From the NCBI GenBank assembly GCA_038138145.1, contig JAYQDD010000007.1:1-64000 (forward strand): 64,000 nt of DNA. Reading direction: 5' to 3'. Below, in pieces: positions 1-8,180 of this stretch. Each line of letters opens with the position of its first letter. The first letter of the stretch is position 1. Position numbers and translations under genes: made by a program. A model generated the notes under the pieces. The model searched no databases, was not told where the DNA came from, and was given only the letters and a program-made list of their open reading frames with translations. This DNA comes from UBA3537 sp038138145 (GTDB taxonomy: Bacteria; Bacteroidota; Bacteroidia; Flavobacteriales; Flavobacteriaceae).

Positions 1-2351
1 TTGGGTGTTATAGCTGTAGCTTTGTTGGTCACTATCAAATTGAATAATGGATTGGAGCTGACATTGTAACAATCTTCATCATCTACACTATCTATTCTTA
101 CGAATATCGGTTGATTTGTTGCAGAACTGTAAAGTAATGGGAGTTCGTTTTGGGGTATATTTGCGTTTTCAAAAGTTGTATAATATGTGACGTTATAAGT
201 AGCTGGATTTAGAGTCCCCAAAATATCACTATTTCGTAACTCTAAGTTAAATTCTTCTACCCCATCATTGGACAAATCGTCACATAAAACTAAGTCAGAG
301 GCATTAGAAATTGGTGGTCCATCGGTTAGAATTAAATCGAATGCCCCTGTGACAAAACATGATTCGGTCAATGCATCTTCAATGCGGACAAAGATGGTTT
401 CAGGATTTGAAGTCGCTGTATAATTTGTTAGGGTTGTAGTTATAGGTGTATTATCATTTTCAGCGGCAGCTAACGAGTTGTGGTAGGTGATATTATAGTC
501 TCCAGGATTTTGAGTTCCTAGTATGAGGGCGTTATTTTCTGTAAGGTCAAATGTTGGACTTCCAGCATTACAAAGGATTAAATCTGATATCGATTCAATA
601 GTTGGCGAAAGCTTGTATTCTATTAAAATAGAATCCGAAGCAACGCAATCTTCCCCAAAAGAAATATCAACGGCATAAGTTCCTGCAACACTAATATCGA
701 GTGTTGAAGAAGATTCATTCTCAATAACATTACCATCGAGATACCATGTGTGTTCAGCACCAGGCAATTGCGAATCTAGTGTGATGGTATCACCCAAGCA
801 CAATGCTGTTCCGCCTTCAATAGTGACATCATTACCAAGATCTCCACCTAAATCAAAACTCCCTCCTTCCAAAAATACAGCAGCATCATAAATGGTATCA
901 TCAAAACCATTACCGTCGTCCGCAATAACCAATTTAATTGTATAGCTTGTGTTTGGAATAACTGTAGATTGGGCTAACATACTTACGGTATGCCCAATAA
1001 AATCAATGGGGCTATCAATTGCAGGTAATCCTCCAGTACCATAATACGCCGCAAAAAACTCTTCATTTGAAGAAGAGCAAGATGAATTGTATGCCCCGTC
1101 ACGTACACTCAAAACAGAAATTGGATCGTTTGTTTCTGGAACCAATGCTAAATTTGTGGTTTGCCCTGTTGTATTATTCGTTAAAAGAAAAGCAAATGCA
1201 TCAGTGTAATCGCATTGATAAAAACCATATTCTTCAGAAGCAAAAACAAAATTAAAACTAATCGAATTGGCGAGCGGAATAAAATCAAATTGAATGAAGG
1301 TAGCATTGGTTGTTTGGCCTGGGCTAAGGTCAGGAATTGCATTTTCTAAATCTAAATCTCCTAGCCACATAGTTGTACCAGAGCCCAATGGATTCCCTGT
1401 TTCTGGGCCTTCAGCTTCTGAAGCATCTCCTGTTGTTAGTAAAATTCCCTCAGTGAAAGGAAAAGAAACACCATTGCCCGAAAAATACCCGATACCATTG
1501 GGTTCACTTGTACTAAAAGTAGTTCCTGTAGATGAAACTACATTTGAGATTTCAACACACGAACTATTCACTAATATATCTTCTACCAACTGCTCTACAG
1601 AATAGGTTGTTTGATCTACTAACAAATAAGGGCCTAGTACTTGAACAACAATAGTAGTAGAATCTGAACATCCTGTTGGATTTGCATCCGTTACGGTAAG
1701 TGTGACCGTAAATGTTCCAATGTTATTAAACGTATGACTGACAACTGTATCTCCAGAATCAGTTGTTGCGGTATCTTCTCCCCCAAAATCCCAATCATAA
1801 GTTGCACCAGTCCCATCTAAAGAAAAGTTTGCGCCTCCAGTAAAATCAACCGTATCCCCTTGATTAATGACTATATTGCCCCCCAAACCAGCAGGAGGAT
1901 CTGTGGTTGCAACAAATGCCTCGATGTCTTGGCATGGCGTTGCACAACTAATGTTCGCCTCAAAGCCCTGTCTAGAAATTGATGGACTACTTTCAAAAGT
2001 TAATGTAAGGCACCCTGATGAGTTTGTAGCAAGTATAACTCCTGGACTTGTATTCCCATCGAATACTCCTATAACCGTAGCTGTTGTATCATTACCGTCA
2101 TAAATGGTAAGATAATCTGCGTTAGCTTGCGTGTCAAAAAATGTGAAATCGAGCTGAACAGCATCTCCTGCATTTTCAGCACAAATGGTAAGCGTAAAGT
2201 TTTCATTATTGGCATAATTGCCGGCACCCCCAGAATCAAAAAGTGTACCGCTGCATTTATTTACAGCCCCATTTTGCATATTAATATCTTGAGCATGAGC
2301 ATAAAATCCGCATGCTAACATTAGTGCAAAAATGTAATTTAAAGTCTTCAA
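1..2351 (-). CDS. Large secreted adhesin-like protein (CUB, PKD, choice-of-anchor L), 3' end outside window
   Basis: The frame is open from a TTG start at 2351 to the window edge, giving about 783 residues with the C-terminus missing. The TTG is chosen because it gives a good signal peptide (MKTLNYIFALMLACGFYAHA). A CUB-like domain follows at about residues 25-130 (ends near CLTLTFESS), then a PKD domain at about 140-220 (YDWDFGG, HTFNNIGTFTVTLTV). A choice-of-anchor L domain follows at about 235-420 (FNFVFASEEYGFYQC), then repeated modules of about 90 residues containing LVLCD-type motifs. In this family such proteins are exported and usually end in a type IX secretion signal, which would lie outside the window. 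A role in surface adhesion or gliding is inference. Confidence 0.8.
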   Translation of the reverse strand, partial: MKTLNYIFALMLACGFYAHAQDINMQNGAVNKCSGTLFDSGGAGNYANNENFTLTICAENAGDAVQLDFTFFDTQANADYLTIYDGNDTTATVIGVFDGNTSPGVILATNSSGCLTLTFESSPSISRQGFEANISCATPCQDIEAFVATTDPPAGLGGNIVINQGDTVDFTGGANFSLDGTGATYDWDFGGEDTATTDSGDTVVSHTFNNIGTFTVTLTVTDANPTGCSDSTTIVVQVLGPYLLVDQTTYSVEQLVEDILVNSSCVEISNVVSSTGTTFSTSEPNGIGYFSGNGVSFPFTEGILLTTGDASEAEGPETGNPLGSGTTMWLGDLDLENAIPDLSPGQTTNATFIQFDFIPLANSISFNFVFASEEYGFYQCDYTDAFAFLLTNNTTGQTTNLALVPETNDPISVLSVRDGAYNSSCSSSNEEFFAAYYGTGGLPAIDSPIDFIGHTVSMLAQSTVIPNTSYTIKLVIADDGNGFDDTIYDAAVFLEGGSFDLGGDLGNDVTIEGGTALCLGDTITLDSQLPGAEHTWYLDGNVIENESSSTLDISVAGTYAVDISFGEDCVASDSILIEYKLSPTIESISDLILCNAGSPTFDLTENNALILGTQNPGDYNITYHNSLAAAENDNTPITTTLTNYTATSNPETIFVRIEDALTESCFVTGAFDLILTDGPPISNASDLVLCDDLSNDGVEEFNLELRNSDILGTLNPATYNVTYYTTFENANIPQNELPLLYSSATNQPIFVRIDSVDDEDCYNVSSNPLFNLIVTNKATAITP

Positions 2352-2438
2352 GTTAAATTGGATATTACTCAAATATATCGATTTGTTTTAAAATGCGCCC
2401 TCTTCATGCTCCATATTTCCTCTTTATGATGCGCTATT

Positions 2439-2473
2439 TTGGAGTGCAGCAAGAGATTTCTTTAGTATCTTTG
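2439..2473 (+). promoter_or_regulatory. Candidate promoter for the Nfu-type gene
   Basis: A TATCTTTG box at 2466-2473 fits the Bacteroidota -7 consensus TAnnTTTG. A TTG lies at 2439-2441. The spacing of 24 is just outside the usual 17-23, so the -33 part is weak. Confidence 0.4.
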
Positions 2474-2486
2474 CCAAAAAATAAAT

Positions 2487-3386
2487 ATGCGTTCTATTCA
2501 CATTACTCCTCAAGAAACAAGCAACCCTAAAATATTAAAATTCGAAGCTAATACATTCCTTGTTCAGTATGAGAGTTTTGAATATGCTAATATTGATGAA
2601 GCCAAAAATTCACCTTTGGCGCAACAATTGTTTTATTTACCGTTCGTCAAAAAAGTTTACATTTCGGGGAATTTTGTGGCTATTGAGCGCTATGATATTG
2701 TGGCATGGAGCGATGTTCAAAATGAGGTTGCTACGCAGATTCAAGACTATCTCAACAACGACGGAGTAGTTGTAATTGCAGAGCAATCCAAAAAAAGCGC
2801 CATCACTATTTATGCAGAAAGTACACCAAATCCAGCAGTGTTGAAATTTGTCGCCAATAAAAACTTAGTGAATTCGTCTTTCGAATTTGGCTCAATTGAA
2901 GAAGCAAAACCATCTCCCTTTGCAACGGCTTTGTTTCAATTTCCTTTTGTAAAATCTGTTTTTTTAGACAAAAACTATGTTTCTATAACAAAATATGATG
3001 TGGTTGAATGGGAGGATATTACCCTTGAAGTTCGAACATATATCAAAACATACATAGAACAAGGAAAACAAATGATGCTGAGTACTGCCACTGAAGAACT
3101 CGAAAAAACAACTGAGCAATTGGATAAGGCTTATGAACAGTTAGATGATATCTCAAAAGAAATCATTAACATCCTTGAGCAACACGTAAAACCGGCAGTA
3201 GCAAGTGATGGCGGAAACATTATGTTTGATTCTTATGATGCCAAAAGCAAAACGGTACAGGTAATTCTTCAAGGAGCTTGTAGTGGATGCCCCTCATCTA
3301 CGTTCACCCTAAAAAATGGTATTGAAGCTATTCTAAAGGACATGATGGGGGATAAAATAAATTCAGTAAAAGCCCTTAACGGGTAA
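2487..3386 (+). CDS. NifU-like Fe-S cluster scaffold with duplicated Nfu N-domain
   Basis: 299 residues. Two consecutive Nfu N-terminal domains lie at about 5-95 and 105-190; they are internal duplicates (NSPLAQQLFYLPFVKKVYIS against PSPFATALFQFPFVKSVFLD). A short charged linker leads to a NifU C-terminal domain at about 215-298 with the cluster-binding CSGCPSS motif. Proteins of this family carry a 4Fe-4S cluster and hand it to client apoproteins in the cytoplasm. Most bacterial Nfu proteins have one N-domain, so the duplication is notable. It is monocistronic or read through into the dodecin gene, 61 bases downstream. The family call is secure; client proteins are unknown. Confidence 0.93.
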   Translation: MRSIHITPQETSNPKILKFEANTFLVQYESFEYANIDEAKNSPLAQQLFYLPFVKKVYISGNFVAIERYDIVAWSDVQNEVATQIQDYLNNDGVVVIAEQSKKSAITIYAESTPNPAVLKFVANKNLVNSSFEFGSIEEAKPSPFATALFQFPFVKSVFLDKNYVSITKYDVVEWEDITLEVRTYIKTYIEQGKQMMLSTATEELEKTTEQLDKAYEQLDDISKEIINILEQHVKPAVASDGGNIMFDSYDAKSKTVQVILQGACSGCPSSTFTLKNGIEAILKDMMGDKINSVKALNG

Positions 3387-3447
3387 ATTCTGAATTATTT
3401 TTATATATTTATACTTTAAATTTTTATAAACCTTAAATCTATCTATT

Positions 3448-3648
3448 ATGGGAGTACTCAAAGTTATTGAGGTGCTGTCTAATTCCAATAAAAGTTGGGA
3501 AGACGCTACTCAAAAAGCCATTAAACATGCATCAAAAACTGTAAAAAACATTCGGTCTGTATACGTACAAGATCAAAGTGCAACAGTGAATGGAGATCGT
3601 GTTGATGAATTTCGAGTGAATTTAAAAATCACATTTGAAGTTAATTGA
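3448..3648 (+). CDS. Dodecin family flavin-binding protein
   Basis: 66 residues, the usual dodecin length. The family fold is visible: VIEVLSNSNKSWEDATQKAI, then SVYVQDQSA and a final FRVNLKITFEV strand. Dodecins form hollow dodecamers that store or buffer flavins in the cytoplasm. The conserved Trp (SWEDA) and Gln (VQDQSA) correspond to the flavin-stacking and contacting residues in characterised members. It is followed directly by a strong hairpin terminator. Confidence 0.93.
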   Translation: MGVLKVIEVLSNSNKSWEDATQKAIKHASKTVKNIRSVYVQDQSATVNGDRVDEFRVNLKITFEVN

Positions 3649-3666
3649 TTTTTAAATAAATCACGT

Positions 3667-3694
3667 AAAAGCTGCTGTTTTGGCAGCTTTTTTT
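3667..3694. terminator. Bidirectional terminator between dodecin and the FAD oxidoreductase
   Basis: A nine-base stem AAAAGCTGC pairs with GCAGCTTTT, with a short TGTTTTG-type loop. A T run follows on the plus strand and an A run precedes, so it can serve both convergent genes. It overlaps the last bases of the minus-strand gene. Confidence 0.8.
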
Positions 3695-4808
3695 ATGGAA
3701 TTAAATCTACAATCTTTTTAGCCACACCAGCACCAAGAGCCACGCCCATGCCGCCCATACGTACACCCATAAAAATACAATCTGAGTATTGCCTAATTAG
3801 TGGTAGTTTTTGTTGGCCTACACCCATTATTCCAGACCATCTTTTGTCAATATCAACCTTTATATTTGGAAGAATTACATTGTGTAAAAGCGATTCTAAC
3901 TCGTTTTGAATTTTGGCCGTTGTATTCATTTCAGTTGTTGTTTCCCCCATAAAATCCAAATTTCGTCCTCCGCCCAAAAGAATTCTATTATCAATATTTC
4001 TAAAGTAATAGTACCCACAATCCAAATGGAACGTGCCCTTAATCTTAAGATTTGTTATAGGTTTTGTAATGAGTACTTGTGCTCGAGCAGGTTTCAAATC
4101 CTGTTGAACTAACTTGTTTGTAAATCCATTTGTGGTAATTATTAATTTTGAAGAATTAAATTCAAAATGATTCGTTTTTACTAGAACAGAATTTGTGTTT
4201 TCCACAAACGAATCAACAGTTGTTGAATTCAAAATAGTGATGCCTAGGTTTTGGGTTTTTTGGATTAACGAATGCATCATTTTGCCAGTATCTATTTGAC
4301 CTTCAAATTGATTGAATAGGTATTGAGGTTGAATCCCTTTGAAATGAAACTTATTTGAAACGACAGAGAAAACATCAGCTTTAAAAACCGGTGAAAGCAA
4401 CGTGTTGATGTCTTTAACTTTTTCAAGGCAAGTGTTGAAAAATTCTTGATCCTTTTCTAAAAATAATTCATATCCGCCGTAAGGCTTATAATCCAATGCC
4501 TTATCACCAAGCATTTGACGAAGTAATTGCAGTCCATCGACTCTATTTTTGAGTAATGATAAAACCTCATCTACAGAATGTGATTTCAAATCCTCCAGAA
4601 GTTCACTCAAACTACCAAAGCATGCAAACCCAGCATTTTTTGTGCTCGCCCCTTGGGGAAGAACTCCTTTTTCTAAAACTAAAATTTTAGCTTTCGGAAA
4701 CCGTTTTTTGAGAAATACAGCTGTGCTCAGCCCTACAATGCCGCTGCCAACAATTGTAAAATCAATATTGCTTAACCATTCTTTTTGCTCCCAATAGGAT
4801 AAATTCAT
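3693..4808 (-). CDS. FAD-dependent oxidoreductase (DAO family)
   Basis: 371 residues. A Rossmann dinucleotide-binding motif lies near the N-terminus (FTIVGSGIVGLSTAVFL), and a C-terminal FAD motif near the end (GGMGVALGAGVAKKIV). The family includes glycine, sarcosine and D-amino-acid oxidases. The substrate cannot be read from the sequence. No signal peptide is seen, so it is cytoplasmic. It stands alone, flanked by terminator hairpins on both sides, and is probably transcribed by itself. Confidence 0.85.
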   Translation of the reverse strand: MNLSYWEQKEWLSNIDFTIVGSGIVGLSTAVFLKKRFPKAKILVLEKGVLPQGASTKNAGFACFGSLSELLEDLKSHSVDEVLSLLKNRVDGLQLLRQMLGDKALDYKPYGGYELFLEKDQEFFNTCLEKVKDINTLLSPVFKADVFSVVSNKFHFKGIQPQYLFNQFEGQIDTGKMMHSLIQKTQNLGITILNSTTVDSFVENTNSVLVKTNHFEFNSSKLIITTNGFTNKLVQQDLKPARAQVLITKPITNLKIKGTFHLDCGYYYFRNIDNRILLGGGRNLDFMGETTTEMNTTAKIQNELESLLHNVILPNIKVDIDKRWSGIMGVGQQKLPLIRQYSDCIFMGVRMGGMGVALGAGVAKKIVDLIP

Positions 4809-4836
4809 ACCCTAAAGTTAATGGTTTTCAAAAAAA

Positions 4837-4860
4837 AACTCCGAAAATGTTCGGAGTTTC
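4837..4860 (-). terminator. Terminator of the accC transcript
   Basis: A perfect ten-base stem (AAACTCCGAA with TTCGGAGTTT) and a four-base loop. On the minus strand it is followed by a run of nine T. It lies ten bases past the accC stop. Confidence 0.85.
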
Positions 4861-4869
4861 TTTAGTCTT

Positions 4870-6216
4870 TTAATTTGGAGATTCCATGACAAAATCTTCC
4901 ATAAATTTCGTGGTATAATTCCCAGCAATATAGTCGGGATGATCCATGAGTTGTCTATGAAAAGGGATGGTTGTTTTGATACCTTCAATAACAAATTCAT
5001 CAAGCGCTCTTTTCATTTTAAAAATTGCTTCCTCACGCGTTTGCGCAGTGGTGATAAGTTTGGCGATCATAGAATCGTAATTTGGTGGAATCACATAACC
5101 TGCATAAACATGAGTGTCTAAACGAACTCCATGACCTCCAGGGGAATGTAGCGTTGTGATCTTTCCTGGTGACGGTCTAAAATCATTAAACGGATCTTCC
5201 GCATTAATTCTACACTCAATAGAATGAAGGTTTGGAAAATAGTTTTTACCTGAAATAGCGACTCCAGAAGCGACTAAAATTTGCTCTCGAATCAAATCAA
5301 AATCGATCACTTGTTCTGTAATAGGATGCTCTACTTGTATTCTAGTGTTCATCTCCATAAAGTAGAAATTTCGGTGTTTATCGACCAAGAATTCTACCGT
5401 TCCAGCGCCTTCGTACTCGATGAATTCAGCGGCTTTTACAGCAGCTTCACCCATTTTCTTACGCAAAGCGTCCGTCATGAATGGCGATGGAACTTCTTCT
5501 GTGAGTTTTTGGTGACGTCTTTGGACAGAACAATCTCTTTCTGATAAGTGACATGCCTTACCATTGGAATCGCCAACGATTTGGATTTCAATATGTCTTG
5601 GCTCTTCAATGAGTTTTTCCATGTACATATCGTCATTTCCAAATGCTGCTTTAGATTCTTGTCGTGCAGAATCCCACGCATCTTTTAGGTCTTCTTCTTT
5701 CCAGACGGCGCGCATTCCTTTTCCGCCTCCTCCTGCAGAGGCTTTGAGCATTACAGGGTATCCAATTGACTTAGCAATTTTTTTGCATTCTTCAAAGGTT
5801 TCTATCACACCATCGCTGCCAGGGACACAAGGAACTCCAGCCGCTTTCATGGTGGCTTTTGCGTTGGCTTTATCTCCCATGCGGTCTATCATTTCTGGCG
5901 ATGCACCAATGAATTTTATTCCATGTTCTTCACATATTCTTGAAAAACGCGCATTTTCTGATAAAAACCCATATCCAGGATGAATGGCATCAGCATTTGT
6001 AATTTCTGCTGCAGCAATAATATTGGCAACTTTCAAATACGATTCGCTACTCAACGCTGGACCGATACACACGGCCTCATCGGCAAATTTTACATGTAGA
6101 CTTTCTGCATCTGCTGTAGAATAAACGGCCACGGTTTGAATGCCCATTTCTTTACAGGTTCTGATGACCCTTAGTGCAATTTCTCCACGGTTTGCAACTA
6201 ATATTTTTTTAAACAT
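4870..6216 (-). CDS. accC: Acetyl-CoA carboxylase, biotin carboxylase subunit
   Basis: 448 residues from the ATG at 6216 (MFKKILVANRGEIALRVIRT), the family's conserved start. The frame is open 17 residues further upstream, but that stretch runs through an intergenic hairpin and is not conserved. An N-terminal Rossmann-like domain precedes an ATP-grasp core with the glycine-rich loop KASAGGGGKGMR and the metal-binding EMNTRIQVEHPITEQ. It carboxylates biotin carried by AccB using ATP and bicarbonate, the first half of malonyl-CoA formation. It is the last gene of the DUF177-rpmF-fabH-accB-accC block. The carboxyltransferase subunits are not in the window. Confidence 0.97.
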   Translation of the reverse strand: MFKKILVANRGEIALRVIRTCKEMGIQTVAVYSTADAESLHVKFADEAVCIGPALSSESYLKVANIIAAAEITNADAIHPGYGFLSENARFSRICEEHGIKFIGASPEMIDRMGDKANAKATMKAAGVPCVPGSDGVIETFEECKKIAKSIGYPVMLKASAGGGGKGMRAVWKEEDLKDAWDSARQESKAAFGNDDMYMEKLIEEPRHIEIQIVGDSNGKACHLSERDCSVQRRHQKLTEEVPSPFMTDALRKKMGEAAVKAAEFIEYEGAGTVEFLVDKHRNFYFMEMNTRIQVEHPITEQVIDFDLIREQILVASGVAISGKNYFPNLHSIECRINAEDPFNDFRPSPGKITTLHSPGGHGVRLDTHVYAGYVIPPNYDSMIAKLITTAQTREEAIFKMKRALDEFVIEGIKTTIPFHRQLMDHPDYIAGNYTTKFMEDFVMESPN

Positions 6217-6250
6217 AACTGTTAATTTTAAAACGTTAATTTCTTCTTTT

Positions 6251-6270
6251 AAAGTGCCTTTTGGCACTTT
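6251..6270 (-). other. Intergenic hairpin between accB and accC
   Basis: A perfect eight-base stem AAAGTGCC / GGCACTTT with a TTTT loop lies between the accB stop and the accC start. The tract after it on the minus strand is AAAAG rather than T-rich, so it is more likely an mRNA processing or stability element than a full terminator. Confidence 0.45.
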
Positions 6271-6281
6271 TAGAATTCAAA

Positions 6282-6779
6282 TTAAGATGGGTCAACCAAG
6301 AATAAAGGTTGATCAAATTCTACAGGAGAAGCATCATCGACTAAGATTTTGACAATTTTTCCTGAAACTTCAGATTCAATTTCATTAAAAAGTTTCATGG
6401 CTTCAATGATACATAAAACATCACCTTCTGCAATGGATTGTCCAACTTCTGCAAAAATTGGTTTGTCTGGTGAAGGTCTTCTGTAGAATGTCCCAATGAT
6501 TGGAGATTTGATGGTAATATACTTAGAATCTTCTGCTGCGGCTTCTGCTTTTGGTGCCTCAGCTGGTGCAGGTGCAGCGACAGGTGCTGGTGCCACTGGT
6601 GCTGGTGCCACTGGTGCTGTAGGCATTGGGACAGGTACTGTTAGTTGTTGAACTTGTTTTGCATCTGATTCTTTGCCTGTACGGATGGTGATTTTTACAT
6701 CATCCATTTCAAGCTTTACTTCGCTTGCGCCTGATTTAGCAACAAATTTGATTAAATTTTGAATTTCTTTTAAATCCAT
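6282..6779 (-). CDS. accB: Acetyl-CoA carboxylase, biotin carboxyl carrier protein
   Basis: 165 residues. An N-terminal helical region is followed by a Pro/Ala-rich flexible linker (about 50-80), then the biotinyl domain. The biotin attachment motif is IIEAMKLFNEIE, with the lysine at about residue 129. It carries biotin between AccC and the carboxyltransferase in fatty-acid synthesis. It is encoded 17 bases after fabH and before accC, so it is co-transcribed. The linker DNA contains a perfect 15-base tandem repeat that could vary the linker length. Confidence 0.97.
   Translation of the reverse strand: MDLKEIQNLIKFVAKSGASEVKLEMDDVKITIRTGKESDAKQVQQLTVPVPMPTAPVAPAPVAPAPVAAPAPAEAPKAEAAAEDSKYITIKSPIIGTFYRRPSPDKPIFAEVGQSIAEGDVLCIIEAMKLFNEIESEVSGKIVKILVDDASPVEFDQPLFLVDPS
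6583..6619 (-). repeat. 15-base tandem repeat in the accB linker
   Basis: The unit GGTGCTGGTGCCACT (plus strand) occurs twice perfectly at 6583-6597 and 6598-6612, followed by a partial third copy. It encodes part of the Pro/Ala/Val linker. It is in frame, so gain or loss of a unit would only change linker length. Confidence 0.85.
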
Positions 6780-6796
6780 AATTAAAGTATTTAATA

Positions 6797-7804
6797 TTAG
6801 TTAGTTTTATTTTTTGTGTATGCCCACTTTAGGTAAATAGCCCCCCAACTGAACCCACCGCCAAAAGCAGCAAAAACGACGTTGTCTCCTTTTTTGAGTT
6901 TTGTTTCATAATCATTTATGAGTAGCGGAAGTGTAGCGGAAGTTGTATTTCCATATTTTTCAATATTCAACATTACTTTCTCGTCTTCCAAGCCCATTCG
7001 CTGTGCTGTAGCATCGATGATGCGCTTATTGGCTTGATGGGCTGCTAGCCACTGAACGTCGTCTTTTGTGAGGGCATTGCGTTCCAATATTTTTACTGCA
7101 GCATCGGCCATATTAAATACGGCATTTTTGAACACTGTTCTCCCTTCTTGAAAAGCATAGTGGCCTCCATTATCCAACACCTCGTGTGTAATTGGATGAG
7201 AAGAACCTCCGTATGTTGCTTGAAGAAAGTTTCTTCCTGTACCATCCGTTCTTAGGTACTCGTCTTGCAAACCAAGTCCATCCTCGTTAGGTTCGAATAA
7301 AACAGCTCCAGCACCATCCCCAAAAATTATGCATGTTGCTCGATCTTTGTAATTGATGATTGAAGACATTTTATCTGCGCCAATAAGGAGTATTTTCTTA
7401 TAACGCCCAGATTCTATATAACTTGCTGCTGTAGACATACCAAAAAGAAAGCTTGAACAAGCAGAATCCATATCGTATGAAAAAGCATTTGTAGCCCCTA
7501 TTTGTGTTGCGGTGTATGAAGCCGTAGAGGCGGCTTTCATGTCTGGAGTTGCTGTAGCAACAATAACTAAATCTATAGTTTTGGGATCCAGTTGTTGTTT
7601 TTGAATTAAATCCTGAGCAGCTTTGATGGCAAGAAATGAGGTTCCTTTACCTTCGGCTTTAAGTATTCTTCGCTCTTTGATTCCCGTTCTTGTGGTGATC
7701 CACTCGTCATTTGTATCCACCATATTTTCTAACATGGTATTTGTAAGTACAAATTCTGGGACGTATGCGCCTACAGCCGTTATTGCTGCTGAGATTTTAC
7801 TCAT
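6797..7804 (-). CDS. fabH: Beta-ketoacyl-ACP synthase III
   Basis: 335 residues, typical for the family. The catalytic triad is visible: the Cys in DMDSACSSFLFG (about 115), the His in AAHQANKRI (about 253) and the Asn in YGNTTSATLP (about 284). The C-terminal glycine motif FGGGFSWG is present. It condenses an acyl-CoA with malonyl-ACP to start fatty-acid chains. It follows rpmF after a terminator and a candidate promoter, so fabH-accB-accC may be transcribed independently of the DUF177-rpmF pair. Confidence 0.97.
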   Translation of the reverse strand: MSKISAAITAVGAYVPEFVLTNTMLENMVDTNDEWITTRTGIKERRILKAEGKGTSFLAIKAAQDLIQKQQLDPKTIDLVIVATATPDMKAASTASYTATQIGATNAFSYDMDSACSSFLFGMSTAASYIESGRYKKILLIGADKMSSIINYKDRATCIIFGDGAGAVLFEPNEDGLGLQDEYLRTDGTGRNFLQATYGGSSHPITHEVLDNGGHYAFQEGRTVFKNAVFNMADAAVKILERNALTKDDVQWLAAHQANKRIIDATAQRMGLEDEKVMLNIEKYGNTTSATLPLLINDYETKLKKGDNVVFAAFGGGFSWGAIYLKWAYTKNKTN

Positions 7805-7866
7805 ATGTATTTTATTAAAGTCATAGGTTTTGATGATTTTTCACCAAAAAACATTAAAAAACGCAC

Positions 7867-7899
7867 CAAAAATACTGTTTTTTGTTCAAAAATGGGCAA
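7867..7899 (-). promoter_or_regulatory. Candidate promoter for fabH-accB-accC
   Basis: On the minus strand a TTG (plus 7897-7899) lies 22 bases before TATTTTTG (plus 7867-7874), matching TTG-N17-23-TAnnTTTG. It sits just after the rpmF terminator and 62 bases before the fabH start. Confidence 0.5.
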
Positions 7900-7923
7900 A
7901 AATTGTAATTTTTAAATTAAAAA

Positions 7924-7944
7924 AAAACGCTCAAAGAGCGTTTT
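7924..7944 (-). terminator. Terminator after rpmF
   Basis: A nine-base stem AAAACGCTC / GAGCGTTTT with a three-base loop, followed by a T run on the minus strand. It lies 25 bases past the rpmF stop. Confidence 0.85.
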
Positions 7945-7968
7945 ATTTAATAGAATACGTTTGTGCTT

Positions 7969-8172
7969 TTAGGCTACATTTTCTTCTGCAGCTGTATTGT
8001 CAATAAGGACCTGACCTCTGTAATACAACTTCCCTTCGTGCCAATGTGCTCTGTGGTACAAATGTGCTTCACCTGTTGTTGGGCAAGTGGCAATTTGCGG
8101 GGTAGTTGCTTTGTAATGGGTACGCCTTTTATCTCTTCTTGTTTTCGAGATTTTTCTTTTAGGATGTGCCAT
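7969..8172 (-). CDS. rpmF: 50S ribosomal protein L32
   Basis: 67 residues starting MAHPKRKISKTRRDKRRTHY, the signature of bL32. The central part (ATCPTTGEAHLYHRAHWHEG) has a single Cys and several His, so it lacks the four-cysteine zinc ribbon found in some L32 variants. It lies in the large ribosomal subunit. It is encoded 8 bases after the DUF177 gene, the usual pairing, and ends in a strong terminator. Confidence 0.97.
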   Translation of the reverse strand: MAHPKRKISKTRRDKRRTHYKATTPQIATCPTTGEAHLYHRAHWHEGKLYYRGQVLIDNTAAEENVA

Positions 8173-8180
8173 TTTTTATG

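Noticed and set aside
4870..6267. accC extended upstream by 17 residues
   Set aside because: The extension crosses the accB-accC hairpin and lacks conservation; MFKKILVANRGE is the family start.
6583..6619. CRISPR-like or regulatory repeat
   Set aside because: The 15-base repeat is in frame inside accB and encodes a Pro/Ala linker; no spacers are present. I saw no CRISPR array anywhere in the window.
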